From: Dyella amyloliquefaciens
GTDB lineage: Bacteria; Pseudomonadota; Gammaproteobacteria; Xanthomonadales; Rhodanobacteraceae
Assembly: GCF_004296575.1 (NCBI RefSeq)
Contig: NZ_SAYT01000001.1
Location: 248,001-312,000, forward strand
Length of the DNA: 64,000 nt
Direction of reading: 5' to 3'
Part shown: piece after piece, positions 57,067 to 64,000 of the stretch
How the letters are laid out: every line of letters starts with the position of its first letter
Position numbering within the stretch: the stretch's first letter is position 1
Notes under the pieces: model-generated
Databases searched by the model: none
The model's input: the letters and a program-made list of their open reading frames with translations, nothing else
Told to the model about the DNA's origin: nothing
Translations under genes and position numbers: made by a program

Positions 57067-58011
57067 TCAGGCACTCGCCTGATCCAGCAACGCAATCTCA
57101 TCCCTGCCCAGCGTCAAGTCGACCGCCCCCAACAGCTCCTTGAGCTGCGGAATGCTCGTCGCGCTCGCAATCGGCGCCGTTACGCTCGGCCGGGCGATCA
57201 GCCACGCGAGCGCCACCTGCGCGGGTGTTGCGTTACGCGCCTTGGCCACCGTATCGAGCGCCGCCAACACGCCCAGGCCCTGCGCATTGAGGTATTTACG
57301 CACTGATCCACCTCGTGCCGCGCTCTTGGCGAGATCGTCCTCGCTGCGGTACTTGCCGCTGAGGAAACCGCTGGCCAGCGCGTAGTAGTTGATGACGCCG
57401 ATGTTCTCGGCAATCGCCAGCGGCTCCAGTTCCTTTTCGTAAGCCTTGCGGCTCACCAGGTTGTATTCGGGCTGCAGCGTCTCGTAGCGCGGCAAGCCAT
57501 GCTCGGCCGACACCTTCAGTGCTTCGGCAAAGCGATCGGCGACGTAATTGGAGGCACCGATTACGCGCACCTTGCCCTGTTCGATCAGCTTGCCGAACGC
57601 ACCCAGCGTCTCGTGCAGCGGCACGCTCGCATCGTCCTCATGCGCCTGGTAGAGATCGATGTAGTCGGTTTGCAGGCGCTTGAGCGAACCTTCCACCGCC
57701 TGGTTGATATTCATGGGCGACAGGCCGGGGTGCTCGCCCCACTTGGCCACCTTGGTGGCGATCACCACCTTGTCGCGCTTGCCGCTTTGCTTGAGCCATT
57801 TGCCGATGATGGTTTCCGACTCGCCGCCGCGATTGCCCGGTACCCATGCCGAATAGACGTCCGCGGTATCGATGAGGTTGAAGCCGGCGTCGACAAAGGC
57901 GTCGAGCAGCTCGAACGAGCACTGCTCATCGACACTCCAGCCGAACACGTTGCCGCCGAAGGCGATCGGTGCGACGGAAAGTGACGAGCGACCGAGGGGG
58001 CGAAGATTCAT
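57067..58011 (-). CDS. Aldo/keto reductase
   Basis: 314 residues, a TIM-barrel NADPH-dependent oxidoreductase of the AKR type. Catalytic tetrad positions: Asp48 and Tyr53 in DTADVYSAW, Lys in KVAKW near 84, and His in YQAHEDD near 120. NADPH-binding features lie near the end (IASATSIPQLKELL). Substrates are not defined; Xanthomonas homologues of the YajO/YghZ group reduce aldehydes. Divergent from the GH3 gene, with 131 bp between. Confidence 0.9.
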   Translation of the reverse strand: MNLRPLGRSSLSVAPIAFGGNVFGWSVDEQCSFELLDAFVDAGFNLIDTADVYSAWVPGNRGGESETIIGKWLKQSGKRDKVVIATKVAKWGEHPGLSPMNINQAVEGSLKRLQTDYIDLYQAHEDDASVPLHETLGAFGKLIEQGKVRVIGASNYVADRFAEALKVSAEHGLPRYETLQPEYNLVSRKAYEKELEPLAIAENIGVINYYALASGFLSGKYRSEDDLAKSAARGGSVRKYLNAQGLGVLAALDTVAKARNATPAQVALAWLIARPSVTAPIASATSIPQLKELLGAVDLTLGRDEIALLDQASA

Positions 58012-58142
58012 GAATGTGCTCCGTATGCGGTGAATGGGCAGCGGGCTTCGTGCATACTCGAAAGCTCGAGACGCCGAAGTATACGCGCCGCCCCGTGATG
58101 CCCAGGCGAGCGCGCGGCAATGCCAACAGCGGAGGAACGCGG

Positions 58143-60350
58143 ATGAAAGGCAAGGCTATGAGTGCATTGCGGTGCGCGATCGTGATGAGTCTGTGTACAT
58201 GGATGGGTGCTGCAGCCGCACAGCAGGGCAATGCAAGACCGTGGAGCGACGCCACGCTGTCGCCCGACGCGCGCGCCAAGCTGCTCGTGACGCAACTGAC
58301 GCAGGACGAGAAGTTCCAGCTGATCCGCAGCTATTACGCCGGCCCGGATCGTCCATCTGACAAACCGTTCCCGAAGGGCGCCATTGCGTCGGCAGGTTAC
58401 GTGCCGCCGATCGAGCGCCTGGGCATTCCGGCGCTGGAGGAGAGCGACGCGGGCCTGGGCGTGGCGAGTTCCGACCGCATGCGCCCCGGCGACAGCGCCA
58501 CGCCGTTGCCGGCCGGCCCTGTGACGGCGGCGAGCTGGGACCCCAGCGTGGCCTATCGCGGCGGCGCAATGATCGGCAACGAAGCGCACAACAAGGGTTT
58601 CAACGTACTGCTGGCCGGCGGCGTCAACCTGATGCGCGATCCGCGCAACGGGCGCAACTTCGAATACGCGGGTGAAGATCCGCTGCTCGCCGGCACCATC
58701 GTGGGCGAGGCGATCCGCGGTATCGAGAGCCAGCACGTCATTTCCACCATCAAGCATTTCGCCTTGAACGACCAGGAAACCGCGCGCAACACGATCAACG
58801 TGCAGATCGGCGAAAAGGCGATGCGCGAGTCCGACCTGCTCGCGTTCGAGATTGCCATCGAGCGTGGCAAGCCCGGTTCGGTGATGTGTTCGTACAACAA
58901 GCTCAACGGCGACTGGGCCTGCGAGAACGACTACCTGATGAACCAGTTGCTCAAGCGCGACTGGAAGTACCCCGGCTTCGTGATGTCCGACTGGGGCGGC
59001 GCGCATAGCGCGGCGAAGGCGGTGAATGCCGGCCTCGACCAGGAGTCGGCGGGCGAAGTGTTCGACAAGGAAGTGTATTTCGATGCGCCGCTGCGCCAGG
59101 CCCTGGCCAAGGGCGAGGTGAAGCAGGCGCGTATCGACGACATGGTCCAGCGCATCCTGCGCAGCATGTTCGCCGCGGGTGTGTTCGAGCATCCGGCAAA
59201 GAAGGCACCGATCGACAGCAAGGCGAATCTCGCCGTGGCGCGCGAAACGCTGGAAGCGGGCGCGGTGCTGTTGCGCAACGAGAACAACCTGCTGCCGCTC
59301 GATCTCACCAAGCTGGAATCGGTGGCGGTGATCGGTGCGCACGCGGACAAGGGCGTGCTGGCAGGCGGCGGCTCCTCGCTGGTGACGGCGATGGGCGGCA
59401 ATGCCGTGCCTGGCCTCGCGCCCACCACCTGGCCGGGTCCGGTGATGTATCACCCGTACCCGCCGCTGAAGGCGATCCACACGATGGCGCCGAAGGCGAA
59501 CGTGCAGTACGCCGACGGCAATGACGTCGCTGCGGCTGCGGCGCTCGCTGCGAAGTCGCAGGTGGCGGTGGTGTTCGTGCAGAAGTGGGCAGCCGAATCG
59601 GTCGACGCGGCCGATCTCACGCTGCCCGACGGGCAGGACGCACTGGTGGAGGCCGTCGCCAAGGCCAATCCGCGCACCGTCGTGGTGCTGGAGAACAACG
59701 GGCCGGTGCAGTTGCCCTGGCTTGACCACGTCGGTGCCGTGCTCGAGGTCTGGTATCCCGGTGGCGATGCAGGCAACGGCATTGCGAACCTGCTGTCGGG
59801 CAAGGTGAACCCCTCGGGCCGCCTGCCGATGAGCTGGGTGCGCGATGCCTCGCAGTTGCCGCGCGCGGAAATTCCCGGAGCAACAGGCGGCACGCCGCCG
59901 GAATCGGTCGACTACAACATCGAAGGCGCGGACGTCGGCTATCGCTGGTTCCAGGCGCGCGGCATCAAGCCGCTGTTCCCCTTCGGTTACGGCCTCTCCT
60001 ACACCACGTTCGAGCATGGTTCGCTGAAGGTCGCCTCACGCGACGGCCAGTTGCATGCGTCGGTGACCGTGCGCAACACGGGCTCGCGCGCCGGTGCCGA
60101 TGTGGCTCAGGTGTACGTGCAGGTGCCTGGCGCGAAGGCAAGGCGCCTCGCCGGCTACGCCAAGGTGTCGCTGAAGCCGGGTGAGCAGCGTCAACTTGAT
60201 ATCCCGCTGGAGAAGCGACTGCTGGCCGACTTCGATCCCGCCACGCATGCCTGGGTGATCAAGGGCGGCGACTACGGCGTGGTCGAGGGACGTTCGTCCG
60301 AAGACCTGGGTACCCCGGTCAGCGTGCAGCTGCCAGCCGGACAACCCTGA
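58143..60350 (+). CDS. Glycoside hydrolase family 3 beta-glucosidase, exported
   Basis: 735 residues from ATG 58143 with GGAGG 7 nt upstream. Signal peptide (cleavage near AAAAQ). The GH3 N-terminal barrel has EESDAGLGVA near 100, KHFALNDQE near 205, and the nucleophile Asp283 in MSDWGG. The C-terminal alpha/beta sandwich and a fibronectin-III-like domain (about 630-735, SVTVRNTGSRAGADVAQVYV) follow. It probably hydrolyses beta-glucosides in the periplasm. Further in-frame starts upstream lack a ribosome site. No transporter gene is adjacent. Confidence 0.92.
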   Translation: MKGKAMSALRCAIVMSLCTWMGAAAAQQGNARPWSDATLSPDARAKLLVTQLTQDEKFQLIRSYYAGPDRPSDKPFPKGAIASAGYVPPIERLGIPALEESDAGLGVASSDRMRPGDSATPLPAGPVTAASWDPSVAYRGGAMIGNEAHNKGFNVLLAGGVNLMRDPRNGRNFEYAGEDPLLAGTIVGEAIRGIESQHVISTIKHFALNDQETARNTINVQIGEKAMRESDLLAFEIAIERGKPGSVMCSYNKLNGDWACENDYLMNQLLKRDWKYPGFVMSDWGGAHSAAKAVNAGLDQESAGEVFDKEVYFDAPLRQALAKGEVKQARIDDMVQRILRSMFAAGVFEHPAKKAPIDSKANLAVARETLEAGAVLLRNENNLLPLDLTKLESVAVIGAHADKGVLAGGGSSLVTAMGGNAVPGLAPTTWPGPVMYHPYPPLKAIHTMAPKANVQYADGNDVAAAAALAAKSQVAVVFVQKWAAESVDAADLTLPDGQDALVEAVAKANPRTVVVLENNGPVQLPWLDHVGAVLEVWYPGGDAGNGIANLLSGKVNPSGRLPMSWVRDASQLPRAEIPGATGGTPPESVDYNIEGADVGYRWFQARGIKPLFPFGYGLSYTTFEHGSLKVASRDGQLHASVTVRNTGSRAGADVAQVYVQVPGAKARRLAGYAKVSLKPGEQRQLDIPLEKRLLADFDPATHAWVIKGGDYGVVEGRSSEDLGTPVSVQLPAGQP

Positions 60351-60407
60351 CCGTTGCCGGCGCCGCCGCCATGCGGTCGGCGCCGGTCGGTACCGCGGGG
60401 ACATTTC

Positions 60408-60602
60408 TCAGGCGCATCCGCCCTGGGCCAGCGGGCCGGGCGATGCGACCTTGCCCTGTGCGCCGCTTGCCGTGGCCTTGCTCCGCTGCCGCTTGCCGCT
60501 GGGGCGCGAGGATGCTTTCGGGGTTTCGGCCAGGCGACGGGCCAGTGCCGGGTCGGTGATATGGCCGTGCATGAACAACAGATTCGTCCACAGCGAGCTC
60601 AT
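60408..60602 (-). CDS. Small basic protein, divergent from the LysR gene
   Basis: 64 residues. A strong ribosome site (GGGAGGA, 4 nt before ATG) supports it. The first half (MSSLWTNLLFMHGHITD, PALARRLAE) looks folded; the rest is Lys/Arg/Ser-rich and flexible. I recall similar short proteins starting with LWTNLLFLHGH in Xanthomonad genomes but cannot confirm a function. It shares the upstream region with the LysR gene and could be its target. Confidence 0.55.
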   Translation of the reverse strand: MSSLWTNLLFMHGHITDPALARRLAETPKASSRPSGKRQRSKATASGAQGKVASPGPLAQGGCA

Positions 60603-60660
60603 GGCGTCCTCCCTCGTCTCGTGAGGCGCTCAAGATAGGCGCCTCCCAGCTGGCGAAAAA

Positions 60661-60673
60661 GCGATATATTCGC
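60661..60673. promoter_or_regulatory. LysR-type box candidate
   Basis: GCGATATATTCGC: arms GCGA and TCGC around TATAT, fitting the T-N11-A dyad form of LysR sites, 25 nt before the LysR start codon and 59 nt from the divergent small gene. Confidence 0.4.
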
Positions 60674-60697
60674 AAGCCAGCCTTGAGGAAAATTCAA

Positions 60698-61603
60698 ATG
60701 GGCCGTGTCTCGCTGGATCTCCTCCAACAGTTTGTGCAGGTGGCCCGGCTGGGTAACCTGTCGCGCGCCGCCGAACAGGCCAACCTCACGGTGAGCGCAC
60801 TCAGCCACCAGGTACGGCAGCTGGAACAGCGGCTTGAGCGCCGCCTTTTCGAGCGCGGCCCGCGCGGCGTGCAACTCACGGCCGAAGGGCGTCGGCTGAT
60901 GGAAGCGGTGGGCCACCACTTCGAAGGCATTGATCGCGCGATGGCCGGTTTCCGTTGCCGGCGCGAGAACGCGCTGACGCTGAGCGCGATCCCCGGCGTG
61001 ATGTCGAGCTGGCTGGTGCCGCGACTGGCGCGACTGGTCGCCGCGCATCCGGAGCTGGAACTCAACCTGCAGTCGAGCGTGGAGCTGGTGAACTTCGAGC
61101 GTGACCCGGTGGACGCGGCCATGCGCTACGGGCGCGGGCCGTGGCCTGGCCTGGTCACCGAGCGGCTGTTCGGCGAATGGATCGCACCGGTGGCGTCGCC
61201 GGCTTTGCTGGAGCGCATGGGCGATGCCGATCCCAACGACCTCGCGCAGTGGCCGTTGCTGGGCGATCCGGGTGATCGCTGGCCCGATTGGTTCGCTGCC
61301 ACGGGCGGTCAGCCCCCGGGCCGCTACGTCGCGCATTTCGACAACACCGATGCGCTGCAGCGCGGTGCGCTCGAAGGCATGGGCGTGGCGCTGGGGCGCA
61401 TGGTGATGGCCCGTCCGCTGGTCGAGGCCGGCCTGCTCAAGGTGCTGGGCGATCGCTACCAGCAGATTCCGGAAGCCTATTTCCTCGTCTATCCCGAACA
61501 CGCGCGGGATCACGCAGGCCTGCGCATCTTCCGCGAATGGCTGCTGAGCGAGGCAGGCAAGTATTCCGAAACGATGTCGCTGGCTGCCCGCGCCACGGCC
61601 TAG
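60698..61603 (+). CDS. LysR-family transcriptional regulator (GcvA-like)
   Basis: 301 residues from ATG 60698 with GAGGA 8 nt upstream. The winged HTH is at about 8-65 (LLQQFVQVARLGNLSRAAEQANLTVSALSHQVRQLEQ, seen as RAAEQANLTVSAL), then a linker helix and the substrate-binding domain (VSSWLVPRLARL, FDNTDALQRGALEGMGVALG). The conserved ALEGMGVALGRM near the C-terminal end is typical for the GcvA/AmpR-like group. The ligand is unknown. It probably regulates its own gene and the small divergent one. Confidence 0.9.
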   Translation: MGRVSLDLLQQFVQVARLGNLSRAAEQANLTVSALSHQVRQLEQRLERRLFERGPRGVQLTAEGRRLMEAVGHHFEGIDRAMAGFRCRRENALTLSAIPGVMSSWLVPRLARLVAAHPELELNLQSSVELVNFERDPVDAAMRYGRGPWPGLVTERLFGEWIAPVASPALLERMGDADPNDLAQWPLLGDPGDRWPDWFAATGGQPPGRYVAHFDNTDALQRGALEGMGVALGRMVMARPLVEAGLLKVLGDRYQQIPEAYFLVYPEHARDHAGLRIFREWLLSEAGKYSETMSLAARATA

Positions 61604-61627
61604 CCGCACGACGCCATTTTGCTTTTT

Positions 61628-61740
61628 TGTAGGAGCGCACCCAGTGCGCGATCGCGGCGTCATGACATCCCTCGCCCGACGCATGTCGTGATCGGAGTCA
61701 ACGCTTCGTAGGCTTTTCGCGCACTGGGTGCGCTCCTACA
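61628..61740 (+). repeat. 113-bp composite REP dimer, forward copy
   Basis: Inverted GTAG-type arms 61628-61651 and 61717-61740 around a 65-nt inner segment. Hand alignment shows it is the reverse complement of the element at 63394-63506 with 104 of 113 positions equal and no gaps. 61604-61910 holds otherwise no gene. Confidence 0.93.
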
Positions 61741-61910
61741 ACGAGAAGAGCGTATTCGCGCGAGAAAGCCCGCCTCCAGCTTTCCATGCTTTGCTCGCCA
61801 GGAATGGACGAGGGACGATTGTCCATCCACCATTTGTATACGTAGTGGCCGGCAAGCTGGGGCCACTATGCTCTACACGCCATTTTGACGTTTTCTTCTA
61901 GGGGTAATCG

Positions 61911-62798
61911 ATGAAAAGCCGTGTGATCCTGGGGCTGGCAGCGGTGCTGCTGGCATCGTGCAGCAGCGGTTCCGCCCCGGCCAGTGCGCAGGCGCAGGAC
62001 CAGCCCGCCGGAGGTCTGGTACCCCCGACCACGGCCAGCGACTTCACCGCGACCCGGCTCGACCAGGTGCTGGCGGGCGACTGGCGCTCGCCGGAGCATA
62101 AGGCGCGCGATGTCTACCGCCATCCCAAGGCGACGCTGCAGTTCTTCGGTGTTCGTCCCGACCAGACCGTCGTCGAAATCACTCCGGGCGGCGGCTGGTA
62201 CTCCGAGGTGCTTGCACCGTTGTTGCACGACAACGGTCATTACATCGCCGCCATCGCCAAGCCTTCGGGCGAAGGCGAGGCCAGTCGTGACAAATCGGGG
62301 CTGAAGGCCAAGTTCGCCGCCGATGCGGCGCATTACGGCAACGCGCAGATCCTGGAATTCGATCCGAAGGCGCCGGTGTTCGGCGCGCCGGGTTCGGCGG
62401 ACGTGGTGCTGACCTTCCGCAACGTGCACAACTGGGTGGAGGCCGACACCGCGCCGCAGATGTTCAAGGCATTCTTCGCCGCCCTGCGCCCGGGCGGCGT
62501 GCTGGGCGTGGTCGATCATCGCGCCGCGGACAACGCCACCCTTGAGGCGGTCAAGGACAGCGGCTACCTGCCCACCAACTACGTGGTGAAGCTGGCGACC
62601 GATGCGGGCTTCAAGCTCGAGGAACAGAGCGAGATCAACGCCAACCCGAAGGACACCAAGGACTACGCCAAGGGTGTCTGGACCTTGCCGCCCACGCTGA
62701 CCCTGGGTGATCAGGACAAGGCGAAGTACCTGGCCATCGGCGAATCGGACCGCATGACGCTGCGCTTCGTGAAGCCTGCCGCGCCGACCTCGCCGTAA
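61911..62798 (+). CDS. Lipoprotein with a class I SAM-methyltransferase-like domain
   Basis: 295 residues. A lipoprotein signal with lipobox LASC (Cys17) precedes a Ser/Ala-rich linker. The domain beginning near residue 75 has a SAM-type glycine loop ([15 protein letters not shown]), then NVHNWVE and [14 protein letters not shown], as in COG4798 predicted methyltransferases. Such enzymes need SAM, which is not known in the periplasm, so either the lipobox is not used, the fold has another job, or the protein faces the cytoplasm. AGGGG lies 8 nt upstream of the ATG. The substrate is unknown. Confidence 0.8.
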   Translation: MKSRVILGLAAVLLASCSSGSAPASAQAQDQPAGGLVPPTTASDFTATRLDQVLAGDWRSPEHKARDVYRHPKATLQFFGVRPDQTVVEITPGGGWYSEVLAPLLHDNGHYIAAIAKPSGEGEASRDKSGLKAKFAADAAHYGNAQILEFDPKAPVFGAPGSADVVLTFRNVHNWVEADTAPQMFKAFFAALRPGGVLGVVDHRAADNATLEAVKDSGYLPTNYVVKLATDAGFKLEEQSEINANPKDTKDYAKGVWTLPPTLTLGDQDKAKYLAIGESDRMTLRFVKPAAPTSP

Positions 62799-62844
62799 TT
62801 TCAATGCAAGACCGCGCGCCGCCTGGCGCGCGGATGGCCTACGC

Positions 62845-63378
62845 ATGCTTATCGCGCTCAACAAACCCTTCGGCGTGCTCTGCCAGTTCCGCGACCCGGA
62901 CGGGCGACCCACGCTGGCCGAATACGTCCGGTACAAGGACGTCTATGCCGCCGGCAGGCTCGATCACGACAGTGAAGGCCTGTTGCTGCTCACCGACGAT
63001 GGCGCGCTTGCGCACAAGCTCACCGATCCCCGCCACAAGCAGCCCAAGACCTATCTCGTGCAGGTCGACGGCCAGATCACCGATGAAGCCGTCGCCGCGA
63101 TGCGCCGTGGCGTGATGCTCAACGACGGCCCGACGCTGCCGGCCGGCGCGGAGCATGCGTCGGAACCGGCGTGGTTGTGGCCGCGCGATCCGCCCGTGCG
63201 TTTCCGCAAGCTCATCCCCACCAGCTGGGTACGCATCACCCTGCGCGAAGGCCGCAACCGGCAGGTGCGGCGCATGACGGCGGCGGTGGGTTTCCCCACG
63301 CTGCGCCTGATCCGCGAGCGGATCGGGCCGTATGCGCTGGACGGGCTGGAGCCCGGCGAGACGCGCGTGGTCGGGTGA
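62845..63378 (+). CDS. rluE: 23S rRNA pseudouridine synthase, RluE-like
   Basis: 177 residues. RsuA-family pseudouridine synthase without an S4 domain, as in RluE (E. coli 217 residues), which modifies U2457 of 23S rRNA. The catalytic Asp is Asp40 in [39 protein letters not shown] and GFPTLRLIR are conserved. The start follows the methyltransferase gene by 46 bp, but no clear promoter is visible; the two may be co-transcribed. Confidence 0.9.
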   Translation: MLIALNKPFGVLCQFRDPDGRPTLAEYVRYKDVYAAGRLDHDSEGLLLLTDDGALAHKLTDPRHKQPKTYLVQVDGQITDEAVAAMRRGVMLNDGPTLPAGAEHASEPAWLWPRDPPVRFRKLIPTSWVRITLREGRNRQVRRMTAAVGFPTLRLIRERIGPYALDGLEPGETRVVG

Positions 63379-63393
63379 TGCCCCGTTGCCCCC

Positions 63394-63506
63394 TGTAGGA
63401 GCGCACCCAGTGCGCGAAAAGCCTACGAAGCGCTGAAGCCGATCACGACACACGTCGGGCGAGGGAAGTCATGGCGCCGCGGTCGCGAACTGGGTGCGCT
63501 CCTACA
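63394..63506 (-). repeat. 113-bp composite REP dimer, inverted copy
   Basis: Arms 63394-63417 and 63483-63506. The right arm has GCGAAC in place of GCGCAC. Near-identical inverted partner of 61628-61740. Confidence 0.93.
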
Positions 63507-63519
63507 GAAGAAGAGGGAC

Positions 63520-64000
63520 TCAGGCGAGGCCGAAGAACGCCGTCGCCGTCGCCGTACTGTTCGCCGCGGTCACTTCCACGGGTTCGCCGCGGTCGCGTGC
63601 GATCTCCTCGCAGATGTGCCTGAGGTACATCGGCTCATTGCGTCGGTGCGACGGCTGCGGGCGCACGGTGCGTGGCAGCAGATACGGTGCGTCGGTTTCG
63701 ATCATCAAGCGATTGGCGGGAATCTCCTTCACCAGCTCGCGTAGATGCGTGCCGCGCCGCTCATCGCAGATCCAGCCGGTGATGCCGATGTGGCAATCGA
63801 GCGCCAGGTAATCGCGCATAGCCTCGCCGGTTTCGGTGAAGCAGTGCACGACGGCACCAGGAATCTTGTCGCGATAGCGGCGCAGAAGCGCAATGAAATC
63901 GTGGTGCGCATCGCGCTGGTGCAGGAACAGCGGCTTCTGCACATCCACTGCGATCTGCAACTGCCGCTCGAACACTGCTAGCTGCACATCCCGCGGCGAG
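63520..64000 (-). CDS. tatD: TatD-family deoxyribonuclease, C-terminal part
   Basis: The frame is open to the end of the window; 159 codons plus stop are seen (TatD has about 260). The visible part has the FLHQRDAH motif, VVHCFTE with its metal-ligand His, GITGWICDERRG, IETDAPYLLPRT with the catalytic Asp, and the RRNEPMYL phrase that separates TatD from YcfH/YjjV. It is a magnesium-dependent 3'-5' DNA exonuclease involved in DNA fragmentation and repair. The first residues visible are SPRDVQLAVFERQL. Confidence 0.93.
   Translation of the reverse strand, partial: SPRDVQLAVFERQLQIAVDVQKPLFLHQRDAHHDFIALLRRYRDKIPGAVVHCFTETGEAMRDYLALDCHIGITGWICDERRGTHLRELVKEIPANRLMIETDAPYLLPRTVRPQPSHRRNEPMYLRHICEEIARDRGEPVEVTAANSTATATAFFGLA

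Overview
The window is a GC-rich gammaproteobacterial chromosome segment. TonB-dependent receptors of the Xanthomonas/Caulobacter type, GTAG-footed REP elements, a GumN/TraB protein and the general gene content point to Lysobacterales (Xanthomonadales), most likely Rhodanobacteraceae (a Dyella- or Luteibacter-like organism). This is inferred from gene content; no 16S gene is present.

Layout. 1-9.5 kb is a compact selenium/formate locus: the C-terminal part of a membrane-bound formate dehydrogenase alpha subunit, then fdoH, fdoI and fdhE, a UPF0718-type permease on the other strand, selA, selB, tRNA-Sec (selC) and selD. It carries the enzyme subunits and the dedicated machinery for making and inserting selenocysteine (fdhD is not seen). 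9.7-11.5 kb holds an RhtA-like exporter and an exported peroxiredoxin. 11.5-15.1 kb, all on the minus strand, is the most interesting part: a DUF5329 protein, a SAM-dependent tetrapyrrole-methylase-fold enzyme that matches the alpha-N-methyltransferases of split borosins, a 95-residue protein that looks like its peptide substrate, and a membrane GGDEF protein 14 nt downstream. I read this as a split borosin RiPP locus with an attached cyclic-di-GMP sensor.

15.4-18.5 kb has a ClsC-like phospholipase D lipoprotein, a periplasmic SGNH hydrolase and an unknown secreted protein. 18.6-24.9 kb is a glycan-utilisation unit: two GATCGATC-centred palindromes, a TonB receptor and a GH92 alpha-mannosidase whose expected catalytic acid position is Gln. 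25-35 kb holds a second receptor unit (RidA, Tat-exported class V aminotransferase, TonB receptor, M61-like peptidase) with a divergent DauR-type regulator and a third TonB receptor, ending in a truncated M20 amidohydrolase remnant.

35-64 kb is mostly housekeeping: acyl-CoA synthetase, GAF-GGDEF-EAL protein, ZapE, an alpha/beta hydrolase, ACP phosphodiesterase, cytochrome c, a tripartite RND pump with two different RND subunits, monomeric isocitrate dehydrogenase, ChrA, a GumN/TraB protein, an aldo/keto reductase, a GH3 beta-glucosidase, a LysR regulator, a lipoprotein methyltransferase, RluE and the C-terminal part of TatD. This half contains ten intergenic REP loci (20 arms); the first 35 kb contains none that I can find. 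A separate block of three hairpins lies at 42.2-42.4 kb.
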